Of a stretch of 64,000 bases of DNA, positions 36,864 through 45,620 are shown one piece after another (within the stretch, counting starts at the first letter, position 1; every line of letters starts with the position of its first letter). The position numbers were made by a program, and so were the translations under genes. Below the pieces are notes generated by a model. It did not search any database, was not told the origin of the DNA, and saw only the letters and a program-made list of their open reading frames with translations. The DNA is from Treponema sp. (GTDB lineage: Bacteria; Spirochaetota; Spirochaetia; Treponematales; Treponemataceae): the NCBI GenBank assembly GCA_012520945.1, contig JAAYNH010000104.1:1-64000 (forward strand), in the 5' to 3' direction.

Positions 36864-37679
36864 TTACAAAACAGTTTTGTAAGAAACAGAACCATAACGC
36901 AAATCTACTTCCTTAACATTTTCTTCCAGCTTATCAATAACATCTAAAACAATCATCATATATTGTAATGACTCCAAGCTTAAATTTCTATCCGTTAAAA
37001 CACGTGTGTGATATTGAACAGGATAAACCATTAAATCATAATTATCATATTCTTTTGGAATCACACGAATTTCTGAAATTACAGAAAAATAACTTGGATT
37101 TGACTTCTGAATTGTAGCAATTTGTTCAGCAATTGGGCGAAGTTTTCTATGCAAACGTGTTCCTTCAATTTTCCCGTCAAAAGCTAAACCGGTAATTAAA
37201 GGAATATTTTCATTTGGAATTCTTTCGTCCATAGAGAATAATACACCATTTTTATCAATTTGAACAGATACTGTTTTATCATCAATAGAAACTAATGTTG
37301 CAGCAACAGGAATTCTTTCATAAATTTGTACAAAAACTTTATCCGGAAAACGTTTTTCAACAATAACAGATTCTATTGAATAATTTTGACTTAAATTCAT
37401 AACAACATTTTCTGTATTAAAATTTATCCAAGGTTGTTCAATCTCTGTGCCACACATTGAGCGTAGTTGAGTTTCGGTAAAATTTGTTTGACCCGTAAAA
37501 AAAATGTCAACACTTGAATATAACGGCATAAAAATCAAATATACAACTACTTCAACAACTAAAATTATTGCAAAAATAAATACTAAGATTTTTAATGCTT
37601 TTAATTTAATATCGCTTTTTTTTGCATAATTTTTGTCTTCAACTAATATGCCTGCTGTATACATTGCTGTTTCACTCAT
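36864..37679 (-). CDS. ftsQ: cell division protein FtsQ/DivIB
   Basis: 271 residues. Short cytoplasmic tail, one membrane helix (ALKILVFIFAIILVVEVVVYLIF split by charged flanks, about 27-50), then a POTRA domain (DIFFTGQTNFTETQLRSM, VEKRFPDKVFVQIYERIPVA) and a beta domain. It connects FtsL and the septal synthase complex. ATGA overlap with ftsW. Sequence similarity across FtsQ is low, so the call rests on topology, POTRA pattern and position. Confidence 0.88.
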   Translation of the reverse strand: MSETAMYTAGILVEDKNYAKKSDIKLKALKILVFIFAIILVVEVVVYLIFMPLYSSVDIFFTGQTNFTETQLRSMCGTEIEQPWINFNTENVVMNLSQNYSIESVIVEKRFPDKVFVQIYERIPVAATLVSIDDKTVSVQIDKNGVLFSMDERIPNENIPLITGLAFDGKIEGTRLHRKLRPIAEQIATIQKSNPSYFSVISEIRVIPKEYDNYDLMVYPVQYHTRVLTDRNLSLESLQYMMIVLDVIDKLEENVKEVDLRYGSVSYKTVL

Positions 37680-38821
37680 GAGCCTACCTCATTTCTTATT
37701 TTATTATCAGTTTTAATTATATTAATTAACAAGCCACACATAATTAATGTAGTAACTAAAGATGAACCACCTGAAGAAAAAAACGGCAATGGAATTCCTG
37801 TAGAAGGCAGTGCTCCACAAACAACACCGCAATTTAATAATGATTGAAAAACTATGCTCACAATTAAACCAAAAGCTGTCATTCCACAAAATTTATCAAC
37901 ACAATTAATTGCCATTTTAAATCCTTTAAAAGCAAAATATGCTAAAAGAGCAAAATATATCAAAACACCTACAAAACCCATTGCTTCAGCCCACCCGGCA
38001 AAAATAAAATCTGCCTGTACTTCCGGAATTGTTGAAACACTGCGTAATGTACTATTAATTCCCTTTCCCCAAAAACCTCCGGCAGAAATTGCCTTACATG
38101 CGGCATTTACTTGATAATTTAATCCATGCAAATCATACGAACGATTAAAAAAGCCAATTATTCTATTTACACGATATTGTTCTGTAAATATAAACAAAAT
38201 AATAATAGGAAAAATAAAAACAAAAAAACTAACAAACCAACGTAATTTAACACCAAAAACATAAAACATTATCAATGCAATAACAATACAAAAAAAAGCA
38301 GTTGAAAAATCATCTTGTGCAAAAATAATTAAAACAAAAACAAAAAGCATCATAGCTGCATTTGCAACAGGAACGGAACCATCTTCTCGTTCCTTTGAAA
38401 AAATATTTGCCAAAAACAAAACTAAAACCGGTTTTACAAACTCTGAAGGCTGTAAACGCCCTAAAAGTGGCATTTTTATCCAACGGCGAGCACCATTTAA
38501 AGTTAATCCAATTCCCGGAACAAAAGTTAACAAACATAAAAACATTGTACTAAAAACAATAATCGGTAACATTTTTTTTATCACTGAAATTTTAATAAAC
38601 ATAACAATGAGCATAAAAACAAAGCCAATCATTGCATATATAAGTTGCCTTTTAATAAAATACAAACTGTCGCCTTTAATTCTAAATGCGGTTTCTGCGG
38701 AGGCAATATATAAAGTAACCAAACCAAGACCTAAAAGTAAAACAACAGAAACTAAAATTCCATTATCTTTATTTGAGTTTTTTATAATTGGTTTTTGAGC
38801 AAAAACAGTTGATACACTCAC
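37676..38821 (-). CDS. ftsW: SEDS peptidoglycan polymerase FtsW
   Basis: 381 residues with about ten membrane helices. SEDS signatures: GARRWIKMPLLGRLQPSEFVK, the catalytic-Asp segment VSTIPEVQADFIFAGWAEAMGF, and PSTGIPLPFFSSGGSSL. It polymerises lipid II at the septum with a class B PBP encoded elsewhere. ATGA overlaps link it to murF upstream and ftsQ downstream. Confidence 0.95.
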   Translation of the reverse strand: MSVSTVFAQKPIIKNSNKDNGILVSVVLLLGLGLVTLYIASAETAFRIKGDSLYFIKRQLIYAMIGFVFMLIVMFIKISVIKKMLPIIVFSTMFLCLLTFVPGIGLTLNGARRWIKMPLLGRLQPSEFVKPVLVLFLANIFSKEREDGSVPVANAAMMLFVFVLIIFAQDDFSTAFFCIVIALIMFYVFGVKLRWFVSFFVFIFPIIILFIFTEQYRVNRIIGFFNRSYDLHGLNYQVNAACKAISAGGFWGKGINSTLRSVSTIPEVQADFIFAGWAEAMGFVGVLIYFALLAYFAFKGFKMAINCVDKFCGMTAFGLIVSIVFQSLLNCGVVCGALPSTGIPLPFFSSGGSSLVTTLIMCGLLINIIKTDNKIRNEVGS

Positions 38822-40281
38822 AACTCTTCTCCCGTTTTTAACATTGCTTCCAGCATATTTACAATTCTTTCCAAAGCTAAGCCACGTGAACCTTTTAGTA
38901 AAACCATATCAGAGCGTTTTAAATTTTTTTTCAAAAACAATGCTATATTTTCTATTACATTATCGTCAGCTTTTTCATAATAAAAAATTTCAATTGATTT
39001 ATTTTCATTTTTTAAATATTTTTTTATAACTTTTACAGCATCTTTCATTTCTTTACCGACAAAAATATTACAAATTCCTTTAGAAACATTTTTGCTTGCA
39101 TTAGCAACTAATTCACCCACTTTTTCATGTTCTTTTTTTGAAACATTTCCTAATTCAAGCATATCACCAAGAATAAAATATTTTTTTCCTTCAATATCTA
39201 CTCCACTACAAAAATTTAATGACGCAGCCATTGAATCAGGATTAGCATTATAACAATCTAAAATTAAAGTACAACCTTTTATATTTGCAAAATTTCTTAT
39301 AATCTGTGCACGACCAAATAAAACTTTTACTTTTTCCAATCCTTGAGCAATTTTTTCAGATGATATTCCCAACTCTTTTGCCAAAGCAACAACGCCTAAA
39401 GCATTTAAAAAATTATATTTTCCATATAACTTAAAATTTACAGCATTGTTATCAATAAAAAATCTGGTACCTTCCAAACCTCTATCTTGTACATCACTAA
39501 TACAGCTCATACTAGGACTATAATATTTAATTTTTCCTTTTAATCCTTTTGCCAAAAACTTTGCATAGTCATCATTTTTATTCACAAAAAGCACACATTC
39601 ATCTGTAAAATAGTTACAAGCACTCTTCTTTTCAATCGCAATATTATCACGACTACCCAAAATACCAATATGAGCCGTTCCAATATTTGTAATCAAAACA
39701 TATTTTGGTCGAAGTACATTTGCAAGCTCAGCCATCTCACCTGCACGATTCATACCCATCTCAAAAATTCCAAACTTATGTTCCGCCCTTATCTTAAAGA
39801 CACTAAGTGGCAAGCCTGTTTCAGAATTTAAATTTCCTTCATTTGCTATAACATTTCCAACTTCTTTAAAAACGCTTAGTGCAATTTCTTTTGTTGTAGT
39901 TTTACCACTGGAACCGGTAATTCCGATTTTTATTAAATTGGGAAACTTTTGTACATACTTTGCAGCTATAGCCTGTAATGCAAATAAAGTATTTTCAACA
40001 CCAATTATCCACACATTTGAGCCGGACAATGTAGCAATTTCTTTTCCATTACTTTCCACCCAAGAAATTGCTACAAAAACTGCCACAGCTCCATTTTTAA
40101 TTGCCTGATGTATATAAATGTGTCCATCTTGTACCTCTCCCACCAATGGTACAAAAAGACAGTCTTTTTCAACATTGCGCGAATCTGTTGCCACAGAAAA
40201 AAATGCAAAATCTGTTTCACCTTTACAAACAATTTTTCCATTAACTGCTTCAAGCACTTCTGTTAAAGTCAACAAACTCAT
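38818..40281 (-). CDS. murF: UDP-MurNAc-tripeptide:D-Ala-D-Ala ligase MurF
   Basis: 487 residues. It adds D-Ala-D-Ala to the muramyl tripeptide in the cytoplasm. N-terminal uridine-binding domain (FFSVATDSRNVEKDCLFVPL), P-loop GITGSSGKTTTKEI, ANEGNLNSETGLPLSVF and LDCYNANPDSMAASL are Mur-ligase hallmarks with MurF-type spacing. ATGA overlaps with ftsL (upstream) and ftsW (downstream). The other mur genes usual in dcw clusters (murE, murD, murC, murG, mraY) are absent here. Confidence 0.95.
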   Translation of the reverse strand: MSLLTLTEVLEAVNGKIVCKGETDFAFFSVATDSRNVEKDCLFVPLVGEVQDGHIYIHQAIKNGAVAVFVAISWVESNGKEIATLSGSNVWIIGVENTLFALQAIAAKYVQKFPNLIKIGITGSSGKTTTKEIALSVFKEVGNVIANEGNLNSETGLPLSVFKIRAEHKFGIFEMGMNRAGEMAELANVLRPKYVLITNIGTAHIGILGSRDNIAIEKKSACNYFTDECVLFVNKNDDYAKFLAKGLKGKIKYYSPSMSCISDVQDRGLEGTRFFIDNNAVNFKLYGKYNFLNALGVVALAKELGISSEKIAQGLEKVKVLFGRAQIIRNFANIKGCTLILDCYNANPDSMAASLNFCSGVDIEGKKYFILGDMLELGNVSKKEHEKVGELVANASKNVSKGICNIFVGKEMKDAVKVIKKYLKNENKSIEIFYYEKADDNVIENIALFLKKNLKRSDMVLLKGSRGLALERIVNMLEAMLKTGEEL

Positions 40282-40568
40282 TTTTTTCCTCCTGTTACTT
40301 CAACACGAATTATTTCACTTGAATCTGCTTTTCGCATTCCCAATTCTTCTGTGGCAATTTTTTCAATACGTTCTGAACTTGAAAGTAAATTAATTTCAGA
40401 AATTAACTGATTATTTTTTTCAATTAAATCTGCTTGTTGTATCTCAAGCTTACGAATTTCATCTTCAAGTTTTGCATAACGTTTTGACTGAAAACCTTGA
40501 AAAATTAAAAGGGAAGGAATACCCAAAGCGAGAATAATTAAAGCAATTGTTTTCAATACATTTTTCAT
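40278..40568 (-). CDS. ftsL: cell division protein FtsL
   Basis: 96 residues: one N-terminal membrane helix (IALIILALGIPSLLIFQGF), a leucine-rich coiled coil (KLEDEIRKLEIQQADLIEKN) and the IATEELGMRKA motif typical of FtsL. It forms a complex with FtsQ and FtsB and licenses FtsW. Position between rsmH and murF supports the name. No ftsI follows it, unlike most dcw clusters. Confidence 0.88.
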   Translation of the reverse strand: MKNVLKTIALIILALGIPSLLIFQGFQSKRYAKLEDEIRKLEIQQADLIEKNNQLISEINLLSSSERIEKIATEELGMRKADSSEIIRVEVTGGKK

Positions 40569-40594
40569 AAAACTCTTAAATCCACAAAATTATA

Positions 40595-41548
40595 TTATTT
40601 TTTCCTAATCACACGCAACTTTGCACTACGAGAAGGAGAATTTTCTTCAACTTCTTTAGCTGAAGGCAAAACCGGCTTTCTTGTCAAAAGTTCGGCACGT
40701 GGCTTTCCTCCACATTGACAAACCGCTACTTCAGGCGGACAAATACATTTCTTTGCTAAATCCCTAAAATAGTTTTTCACAATTCTATCTTCACCGGAAT
40801 GAAATGTTATAACACCCATTTTGCCACCATTTTCCAACACTAAAAATGCATCTTTCAATGCTTTTTCTATACGTTCCGTCTCAGAATTTACCGCAATTCT
40901 TATCGCTTGAAAACTTTTTGTTGCCGGATGAATTGCCCCATGACGATACTGAGACGGAACAGCATCATATATCACATCCGCCAATACTTTTGAAGAAACT
41001 ATCTTGCTAGCTTTTCTTGCCTCAACAATTGCCTTTGCAATTCGCCTGCTATATCGCTCTTCACTATAATTAAAAAATAAATCTGCCAAATCCTTTTCTT
41101 TAAATGTATTTACCAGCTCTTCAGCACTTATTATAGAATCGGGATTCAATCTCATATCCAATTTTTCATCTAATCTAAAAGAAAAACCTCTTTCACTTTC
41201 TTCATAATGAAAAACTGAAATACCCAAATCAAACAAAATTAAATGTGGTTTTTCAGAATCAGAAGAAAAATTGGCATAAAAATCATTGAACCAACCACGA
41301 AAAAAACTCATTCGCCTACCAAAACATTCAAGTCTTATCTTTGCTTTTTCCTGAATTTTAGGATCTGCATCCAAACCTAAAATTCTTAAAGTCTCAAACT
41401 TTTGTAAAAAAGCTTCAGAATGTCCGCCTTCACCCAATGTAGAATCAATCATGAATGCATTCTTTTCATAAATCTCACCAACAGGAGAAAGATAATCTAA
41501 ACATTCATTTAACAAAACCGGTTTATGAACAATATTCAATACATTCAT
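40595..41548 (-). CDS. rsmH: 16S rRNA (cytosine-1402-N4)-methyltransferase RsmH
   Basis: 317 residues. HKPVLLNECLDYL, MIDSTLGEGGHSEAFLQ (SAM motif), LFDLGISVFHYEESERGFSFRLDEKLDMRLN and ITFHSGEDRIVKNYF are diagnostic. It methylates C1402 in the ribosomal P site. The start codon lies directly after the mraZ stop, so it is coupled to mraZ. Confidence 0.96.
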   Translation of the reverse strand: MNVLNIVHKPVLLNECLDYLSPVGEIYEKNAFMIDSTLGEGGHSEAFLQKFETLRILGLDADPKIQEKAKIRLECFGRRMSFFRGWFNDFYANFSSDSEKPHLILFDLGISVFHYEESERGFSFRLDEKLDMRLNPDSIISAEELVNTFKEKDLADLFFNYSEERYSRRIAKAIVEARKASKIVSSKVLADVIYDAVPSQYRHGAIHPATKSFQAIRIAVNSETERIEKALKDAFLVLENGGKMGVITFHSGEDRIVKNYFRDLAKKCICPPEVAVCQCGGKPRAELLTRKPVLPSAKEVEENSPSRSAKLRVIRKK

Positions 41549-41992
41549 CTACAAACAAATTTCACTCAATTTTTCTGTAGCTTCCCTAAAAGAAAGCTGT
41601 GTTTCATCAAGATATGCAGCATATTTTGCAGCATCCCACAATTCAATATATTTATTAATTCCAAGAATAACACAATCCTTTGAAAGATTTGCATATTCTC
41701 TTAAACTTTGGGGAATAGAAATGCGTCCCGATTTGTCAAACTCAACTTCTTGTGCAGGAGCAATTAAATGTCTTAGAACAAGACGCGAACCGGGATTAAA
41801 AGGTGAAGCATTTTGCATTAATTTATCGCTAAAATTTTTCCATTCTTCCGGAGTATAAAGCCATAAACAACCGTCCAAGCCCTGAGTAATCATGAGAACA
41901 TTTTCTGTTAATTCAGAACGTAACTTTGAAGGAAACATAATTCTACCTTTTTCATCCAAAGTGTTCTTATACTCACCCGTTAGCTTTTCCAT
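41549..41992 (-). CDS. mraZ: transcriptional regulator MraZ
   Basis: 147 residues from ATG 41992, the family length; an open frame extends to 42067 but runs through the operator repeats and promoter. Two SpoVT/AbrB-like halves carry DEKGRIMFPSKLRSEL and DKSGRISIPQSLREYA (the DxxGRxxxP motif twice). It binds repeats ahead of its own gene and controls the dcw operon; such repeats are visible here. No classical ribosome site other than the GTGG repeats themselves. Confidence 0.95.
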   Translation of the reverse strand: MEKLTGEYKNTLDEKGRIMFPSKLRSELTENVLMITQGLDGCLWLYTPEEWKNFSDKLMQNASPFNPGSRLVLRHLIAPAQEVEFDKSGRISIPQSLREYANLSKDCVILGINKYIELWDAAKYAAYLDETQLSFREATEKLSEICL

Positions 41993-42027
41993 ACCACTAC
42001 TTACCACTTTTCTCCACTCTTTCCCAC
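41988..42027 (-). promoter_or_regulatory. MraZ operator: four tandem decamers
   Basis: On the minus strand, four head-to-tail 10-mers: GTGGGAAAGA, GTGGAGAAAA, GTGGTAAGTA, GTGGTATGGA. Each TGG core is separated by exactly 10 bp, matching the known MraZ arrangement of short repeats with 5-nt spacers. They cover the transcript start to the mraZ ATG. Confidence 0.85.
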
Positions 42028-42036
42028 CTATATTAT

Positions 42037-42064
42037 ATTTTAACCTAAAAATTTGTAATGTCAA
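42037..42064 (-). promoter_or_regulatory. mraZ/dcw promoter
   Basis: On the minus strand TTGACA (42064-42059), 16-bp spacer, TAAAAT (42042-42037). A second TATAAT overlaps it (42037-42032). Start predicted near 42030, immediately before the MraZ repeats. Confidence 0.7.
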
Positions 42065-42125
42065 CAAAAAAAATGCCGAAAATGTTACAAATTGGTTTTT
42101 TTTCTACCATATAGGTATACAAACA

Positions 42126-42131
42126 TATAGT
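42126..42131 (+). promoter_or_regulatory. -10 box of a predicted leaderless transcript
   Basis: TATAGT ends 6 nt before the ATG at 42138, with only AAAAGA between. No clear -35. It diverges from the mraZ promoter about 60 bp away. Confidence 0.4.
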
Positions 42132-42137
42132 AAAAGA

Positions 42138-42830
42138 ATGATAAATACATTTAACGAAAGTAATTTACATAACAAACTTAAAAACTTATACGCACAAAAA
42201 TTTTCAGGAAAAACCGAACAAAAAATTGAAAATTATATTTGCGATATTGTGTGTAAAAATGGAAATATTATTGAAATTCAAACGGAAAATTTTTCAAACA
42301 TATTAATAAAATTAATAAAATTACTAAAAAATCATAAATTAACAGTTGTTTTTCCTTTATCAAGCAAAAAAACAATTAAAAAAATTAATGCATTTGGCAA
42401 CATTATCGAAAAAAGAATAAGTCCCAAAAAACAAAATATTTATTCAATTTTTGACCAAATAATGAGAATATATCCCGTTTTACTTGATAAAAACTTCACA
42501 TTAGAAGTTTTAATTTCAGAAATTACAGAAACCAGACTTATAACAGAAGAACCTGTACAATTAAAAAATAAAAGTCGTCGATTTAAAAAAAATTTTATAA
42601 AAATCGACAAAACCTTAGATACAATCATTGAAAAATATGTTTTTAAGAATAAAGAAAATTATTTACAACTTTTACCAAAAGAATTATGTGAAGTTTTTTC
42701 AACAAAAGACTTATTCAAACAATGCGGTAAAAAAAATGCTTATAAATTAATGTGGGTTTATAAAAAATTGGAACTGCTTGAATTTGTAAAAAAAGAAGGT
42801 AACACAAATTTTTATAAAATATCTAAATAA
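42138..42830 (+). CDS. unknown protein with possible PD-(D/E)XK-like N-terminal fold
   Basis: 230 residues, very Lys/Asn-rich. NESNLHNKLKNLYA, then YICDIVCKNGNIIEIQTENFSNILIKLIKLL. The D...EIQ pattern followed by a helix is what a PD-(D/E)XK nuclease core with E-x-Q looks like. The C-terminal ~70 residues (STKDLFKQCGKKNAYKLMWVYKKLELLEFVKKEGNTNFYKI) look like a winged helix. I do not recognise a named family and no catalytic function is claimed. It is divergent from mraZ and convergent with the flaA-like genes, so it stands alone between two regulated loci. Confidence 0.6.
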   Translation: MINTFNESNLHNKLKNLYAQKFSGKTEQKIENYICDIVCKNGNIIEIQTENFSNILIKLIKLLKNHKLTVVFPLSSKKTIKKINAFGNIIEKRISPKKQNIYSIFDQIMRIYPVLLDKNFTLEVLISEITETRLITEEPVQLKNKSRRFKKNFIKIDKTLDTIIEKYVFKNKENYLQLLPKELCEVFSTKDLFKQCGKKNAYKLMWVYKKLELLEFVKKEGNTNFYKISK

Positions 42831-42841
42831 AGCAAGCAAAC

Positions 42842-42887
42842 AAAAAAAAAGAGCTTTTAGGCATAAAGCCTCAAAGCTCCTTTTTTT
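42842..42887. terminator. bidirectional intrinsic terminator
   Basis: GAGCTTT (42851-42857) and AGGC (42859-42862) pair with GCCT (42868-42871) and AAAGCTC (42873-42879), one T/C mismatch. Nine A precede and seven T follow, so it serves both the convergent plus-strand gene and the flaA operon. Confidence 0.88.
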
Positions 42888-42901
42888 ACAAAAATATAAT
42901 A

Positions 42902-43630
42902 TTACCAGTTATCATTCATGTCGTCTTCATCACGGTTTTCAATGTCATACAAATCAGTAACAGCACGCATATCATCAAAATAAATATAATAAGAACCACG
43001 TGCGTCCATAGGATTACAGTCAACACGGAAACCTATAATGCGTAGACCAGGCCTATCTCCATGATATGCACTTGTTTGAATAATACCATGTTCTCCATCC
43101 GGAGAAGGAGGAACTGCAACAGTCATTTTTTTCCAACCTGAAAACTGAAGCTCACCCATATAAAGCTCAAAGTTATTACCAAAATAATCTTGAACAAGCA
43201 AGTTTAATTTATGAGGTTTGTTACGTCCTACTACCCAAATTGAAACGGTTTTTGTAATACCTTCAATTGGAATAGGTCGAGCGGATGTAATATAAAAAGA
43301 GTTAACACCACGACGGAAAAACTGAGCTTTAACACCTAAAACTTTAACATCAGGAGCATTTGTTTTTTCTGTTTCTGCCAAAGGTTCTTTTGCACTTGGA
43401 CCACCGTCGAAAAGACGTGCAGTAATAACTCCGTCATCTGGAGAAATACGAGCATTCCAAGAACCTTCTCTTTCAAACATTTCAACTGAAACTTCACGTA
43501 AAGCCAAGCGAGCAGAATCCGCTCCAATAATATTCGGATCAGGATCCGAAGCACTTGTATAATATTGATCTTGTGCATAAATCATCGTTGCACAAAAAAT
43601 AATCATTAATGCTAAAATAATTTTTTTCAT
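42902..43630 (-). CDS. FlaA-family periplasmic flagellar sheath-like protein (second gene)
   Basis: 242 residues with a signal peptide (ILALMIIFCATMIYAQ). FlaA-like beta-sandwich features: VLGVKAQFFRRGVNSFYI, KTVSIWVVGRNKPHKLNLLVQDYFG, LQFSGWKKMTVAVP and RIIGFRVDCNPMDARGSYYIYFDDMRAVTD. The C-terminus is strongly acidic. FlaA proteins coat or bind the FlaB core of the periplasmic flagellum. It overlaps the preceding flaA-like gene by ATGA. It is more likely a FlaA homologue than the major sheath FlaA1. Confidence 0.85.
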   Translation of the reverse strand: MKKIILALMIIFCATMIYAQDQYYTSASDPDPNIIGADSARLALREVSVEMFEREGSWNARISPDDGVITARLFDGGPSAKEPLAETEKTNAPDVKVLGVKAQFFRRGVNSFYITSARPIPIEGITKTVSIWVVGRNKPHKLNLLVQDYFGNNFELYMGELQFSGWKKMTVAVPPSPDGEHGIIQTSAYHGDRPGLRIIGFRVDCNPMDARGSYYIYFDDMRAVTDLYDIENRDEDDMNDNW

Positions 43631-44406
43631 TTTGCATCAACCTCCTTAGTTGAAGAATATCCTGAATCTGAATCACCAAAATCAACTGCCTTTAACTCAT
43701 AACCGTCAAAAATATTGTTAAGAGTATGTGCGGTAAATTTAAGTTGATCAAAGAAAATTGAAAAATTGTCCACATATTCGTTAGGATCCGTACGAACTCG
43801 GAAACCTACAAAAGAAAGATTTTGCGGAGCAGTGCGAAGACGTGATTGTTGACGAATTGATGAAGGAATATTAATGACTATATTTCTCCAACCGTTAAAA
43901 TTCAACGGTGTAGCACGAAGTACATGCACACGACCATCTGAATCGCGAATCATTGCTTCAAGAACATATGCATAGTTCGCACCCCAAACCCAAAGATCCA
44001 TTTGTTTTACAAGACCGCTAAGCGGAATTTCAAAACTTGATTGTTCACCATCGTCACCTTCGGCAACAGGCAAAATTTCAAACCAATTGTCCCCTTTTCG
44101 GTCAAAAGCAACTTGAACACCATATACTTTAGGTTCAGCATCTTCTGCTTGCAAAGGACGAAGAGAATTCGGCACGCCGTTAAAATAACCGGCTTTTGGG
44201 AAACCATCGGCAATAAAACGACTTGTTCTAAGGGCCCATGTCCAATTATAAGTTTTTCCATGGAACTGATAATTTTGTTCCCCTTCAGTATCAAAATTGT
44301 CCAACATCAATGTTTCAACGCTTTTTGTACTTGGTTGTGCAAAAACAGGTGCACAAAACAAAGCAAATAGCATAAAAATCATTAAGACTAAAACGCCATG
44401 TTTCAT
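43627..44406 (-). CDS. FlaA-family periplasmic flagellar sheath-like protein (first gene)
   Basis: 259 residues from ATG 44406, preceded by AAAGGAG at 5 nt. Signal peptide MKHGVLVLMIFMLFALFCAPVFAQ. FlaA-like core: KVYGVQVAFDRKGDNWFEILP, LVKQMDLWVWGANYAYVLEAMIRDSDGR, LNFNGWRNIVINIP and LSFVGFRVRTDPNEYVDNFSIFFDQLKFTAH. Secreted to the periplasm. The pair next to fba matches, from memory, the treponemal flaA-flaA-fba arrangement. A consensus sigma-70 promoter lies upstream, not a sigma-28 one. Confidence 0.87.
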   Translation of the reverse strand: MKHGVLVLMIFMLFALFCAPVFAQPSTKSVETLMLDNFDTEGEQNYQFHGKTYNWTWALRTSRFIADGFPKAGYFNGVPNSLRPLQAEDAEPKVYGVQVAFDRKGDNWFEILPVAEGDDGEQSSFEIPLSGLVKQMDLWVWGANYAYVLEAMIRDSDGRVHVLRATPLNFNGWRNIVINIPSSIRQQSRLRTAPQNLSFVGFRVRTDPNEYVDNFSIFFDQLKFTAHTLNNIFDGYELKAVDFGDSDSGYSSTKEVDAK

Positions 44407-44464
44407 TAAAAACTCCTTTAATTCATTAACGACACAATAATGCATTTACTAAAGTATCAATTAA

Positions 44465-44493
44465 ATTATAATTCGTCAATCATTTTTTGTCAA
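44465..44493 (-). promoter_or_regulatory. flaA operon promoter, perfect sigma-70 consensus
   Basis: On the minus strand TTGACA (44493-44488), exactly 17 bp, TATAAT (44470-44465). Start predicted near 44458, giving a leader of about 50 nt with a good ribosome site. Confidence 0.85.
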
Positions 44494-44546
44494 ACTGTTT
44501 AAATTTATTTTACGAAAATTATACATATTTATTACAAACTTTTCAA

Positions 44547-44575
44547 TTGAAATAGTTTAAATATCGATGTATAAT
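44547..44575 (+). promoter_or_regulatory. fba promoter
   Basis: TTGAAA (44547-44552), 17-bp spacer, TATAAT (44570-44575). Start predicted near 44582, 34 nt before the ATG. Divergent from the flaA promoter. Confidence 0.8.
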
Positions 44576-44615
44576 TCTAGCAATAACTTTAAACTAATTA
44601 AAGAGGAGTTTTTAT

Positions 44616-45611
44616 ATGATAAGTTACAAAGATTTAGGTCTTGTAAACACAAAAGAAATGTTTGCAAAGGCCATGAAAGGCGGTTACGCAGTTCCGGCAT
44701 ACAACTTCAATAACATGGAACAATTACAAGCTATTATCCAGGCATGCGTTGAAACAAAAAGTCCCGTAATTTTACAAGTTTCTGCAGGAGCACGCAAATA
44801 TGCAAACCAAACATTGTTGCGCTATATGGCACAAGGTGCCGTTGAATATGCAAAAGAATTAGGTTGTGCAAAACCGCAAATTGCACTTCACCTGGACCAC
44901 GGCAACTCTTTTGAACTTTGTAAAGACTGCATCGACATGGGATTTTCTTCGGTAATGATTGACGGCTCTTCACTTTCATTCGATGAAAATGTTGCTCTAA
45001 CAAAAAAAGTTGTTGAATATGCACACAAATACGATGTTACAGTTGAAGGCGAGCTTGGTGTACTTGCCGGAGTTGAAGACGATGTTGTTGCAGAAGAAAG
45101 CCACTATACAAAACCTGAAGAAGTTGAAGAATTTGTATCGCGAACGGGCGTTGATTCATTAGCTATCTCCATTGGAACATCACACGGAAGATCCAAATTC
45201 AAACCTGAACAATGCACACGCAATGCAGACGGCATCCTCATTCCACCACCACTTGCTTTTAACATATTAAAAGAAATAGAAAAAAACCTACCGGGCTTTC
45301 CAATCGTTTTACACGGCTCTTCAAGCGTTCCACGAAAATACGTAGAAATTATTGAAAAATACGGTGGTAAACTTCCTGACTCAATTGGGATACCGGAAGA
45401 ACAACTTCGTCAAGCTGCAAAATCCGCCGTTTGCAAAATAAATATAGACTCAGACGGTCGCTTAGCCATGACAGCGGCAGTACGCCAAACATTAGCCGAA
45501 AACCCGGGCGAATTTGACCCGCGTAAATATTTAGGACCGGCACGCGATGAACTAAAAAAAATGTATGCAGAAAAAAATATCAACGTTTTAGGTTCTGCAG
45601 GCAAGATTTAA
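44616..45611 (+). CDS. fba: class II fructose-bisphosphate aldolase
   Basis: 331 residues. Cleaves fructose-1,6-bisphosphate in glycolysis using zinc. AVPAYNFNNMEQLQAI, LHLDHGNSFELCKDCIDMGFSSVMIDGS (zinc His and catalytic Asp), EGELGVLAGVED, AISIGTSHGRSKF and VLHGSSSVP (zinc His and phosphate loop) are diagnostic. Strong AGAGGAG 7 nt before the ATG. Codons are noticeably richer in G/C-ending forms than in neighbouring genes, as expected for a highly expressed gene. No T-rich terminator follows; a GC-rich hairpin element begins 10 bp downstream. Confidence 0.97.
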   Translation: MISYKDLGLVNTKEMFAKAMKGGYAVPAYNFNNMEQLQAIIQACVETKSPVILQVSAGARKYANQTLLRYMAQGAVEYAKELGCAKPQIALHLDHGNSFELCKDCIDMGFSSVMIDGSSLSFDENVALTKKVVEYAHKYDVTVEGELGVLAGVEDDVVAEESHYTKPEEVEEFVSRTGVDSLAISIGTSHGRSKFKPEQCTRNADGILIPPPLAFNILKEIEKNLPGFPIVLHGSSSVPRKYVEIIEKYGGKLPDSIGIPEEQLRQAAKSAVCKINIDSDGRLAMTAAVRQTLAENPGEFDPRKYLGPARDELKKMYAEKNINVLGSAGKI

Positions 45612-45620
45612 GATTAATAT

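Noticed and set aside
41993-42067. N-terminal extension of MraZ by 25 residues
   Set aside because: The extra codons lie over the operator repeats and the promoter, and the family normally starts at the position of ATG 41992.
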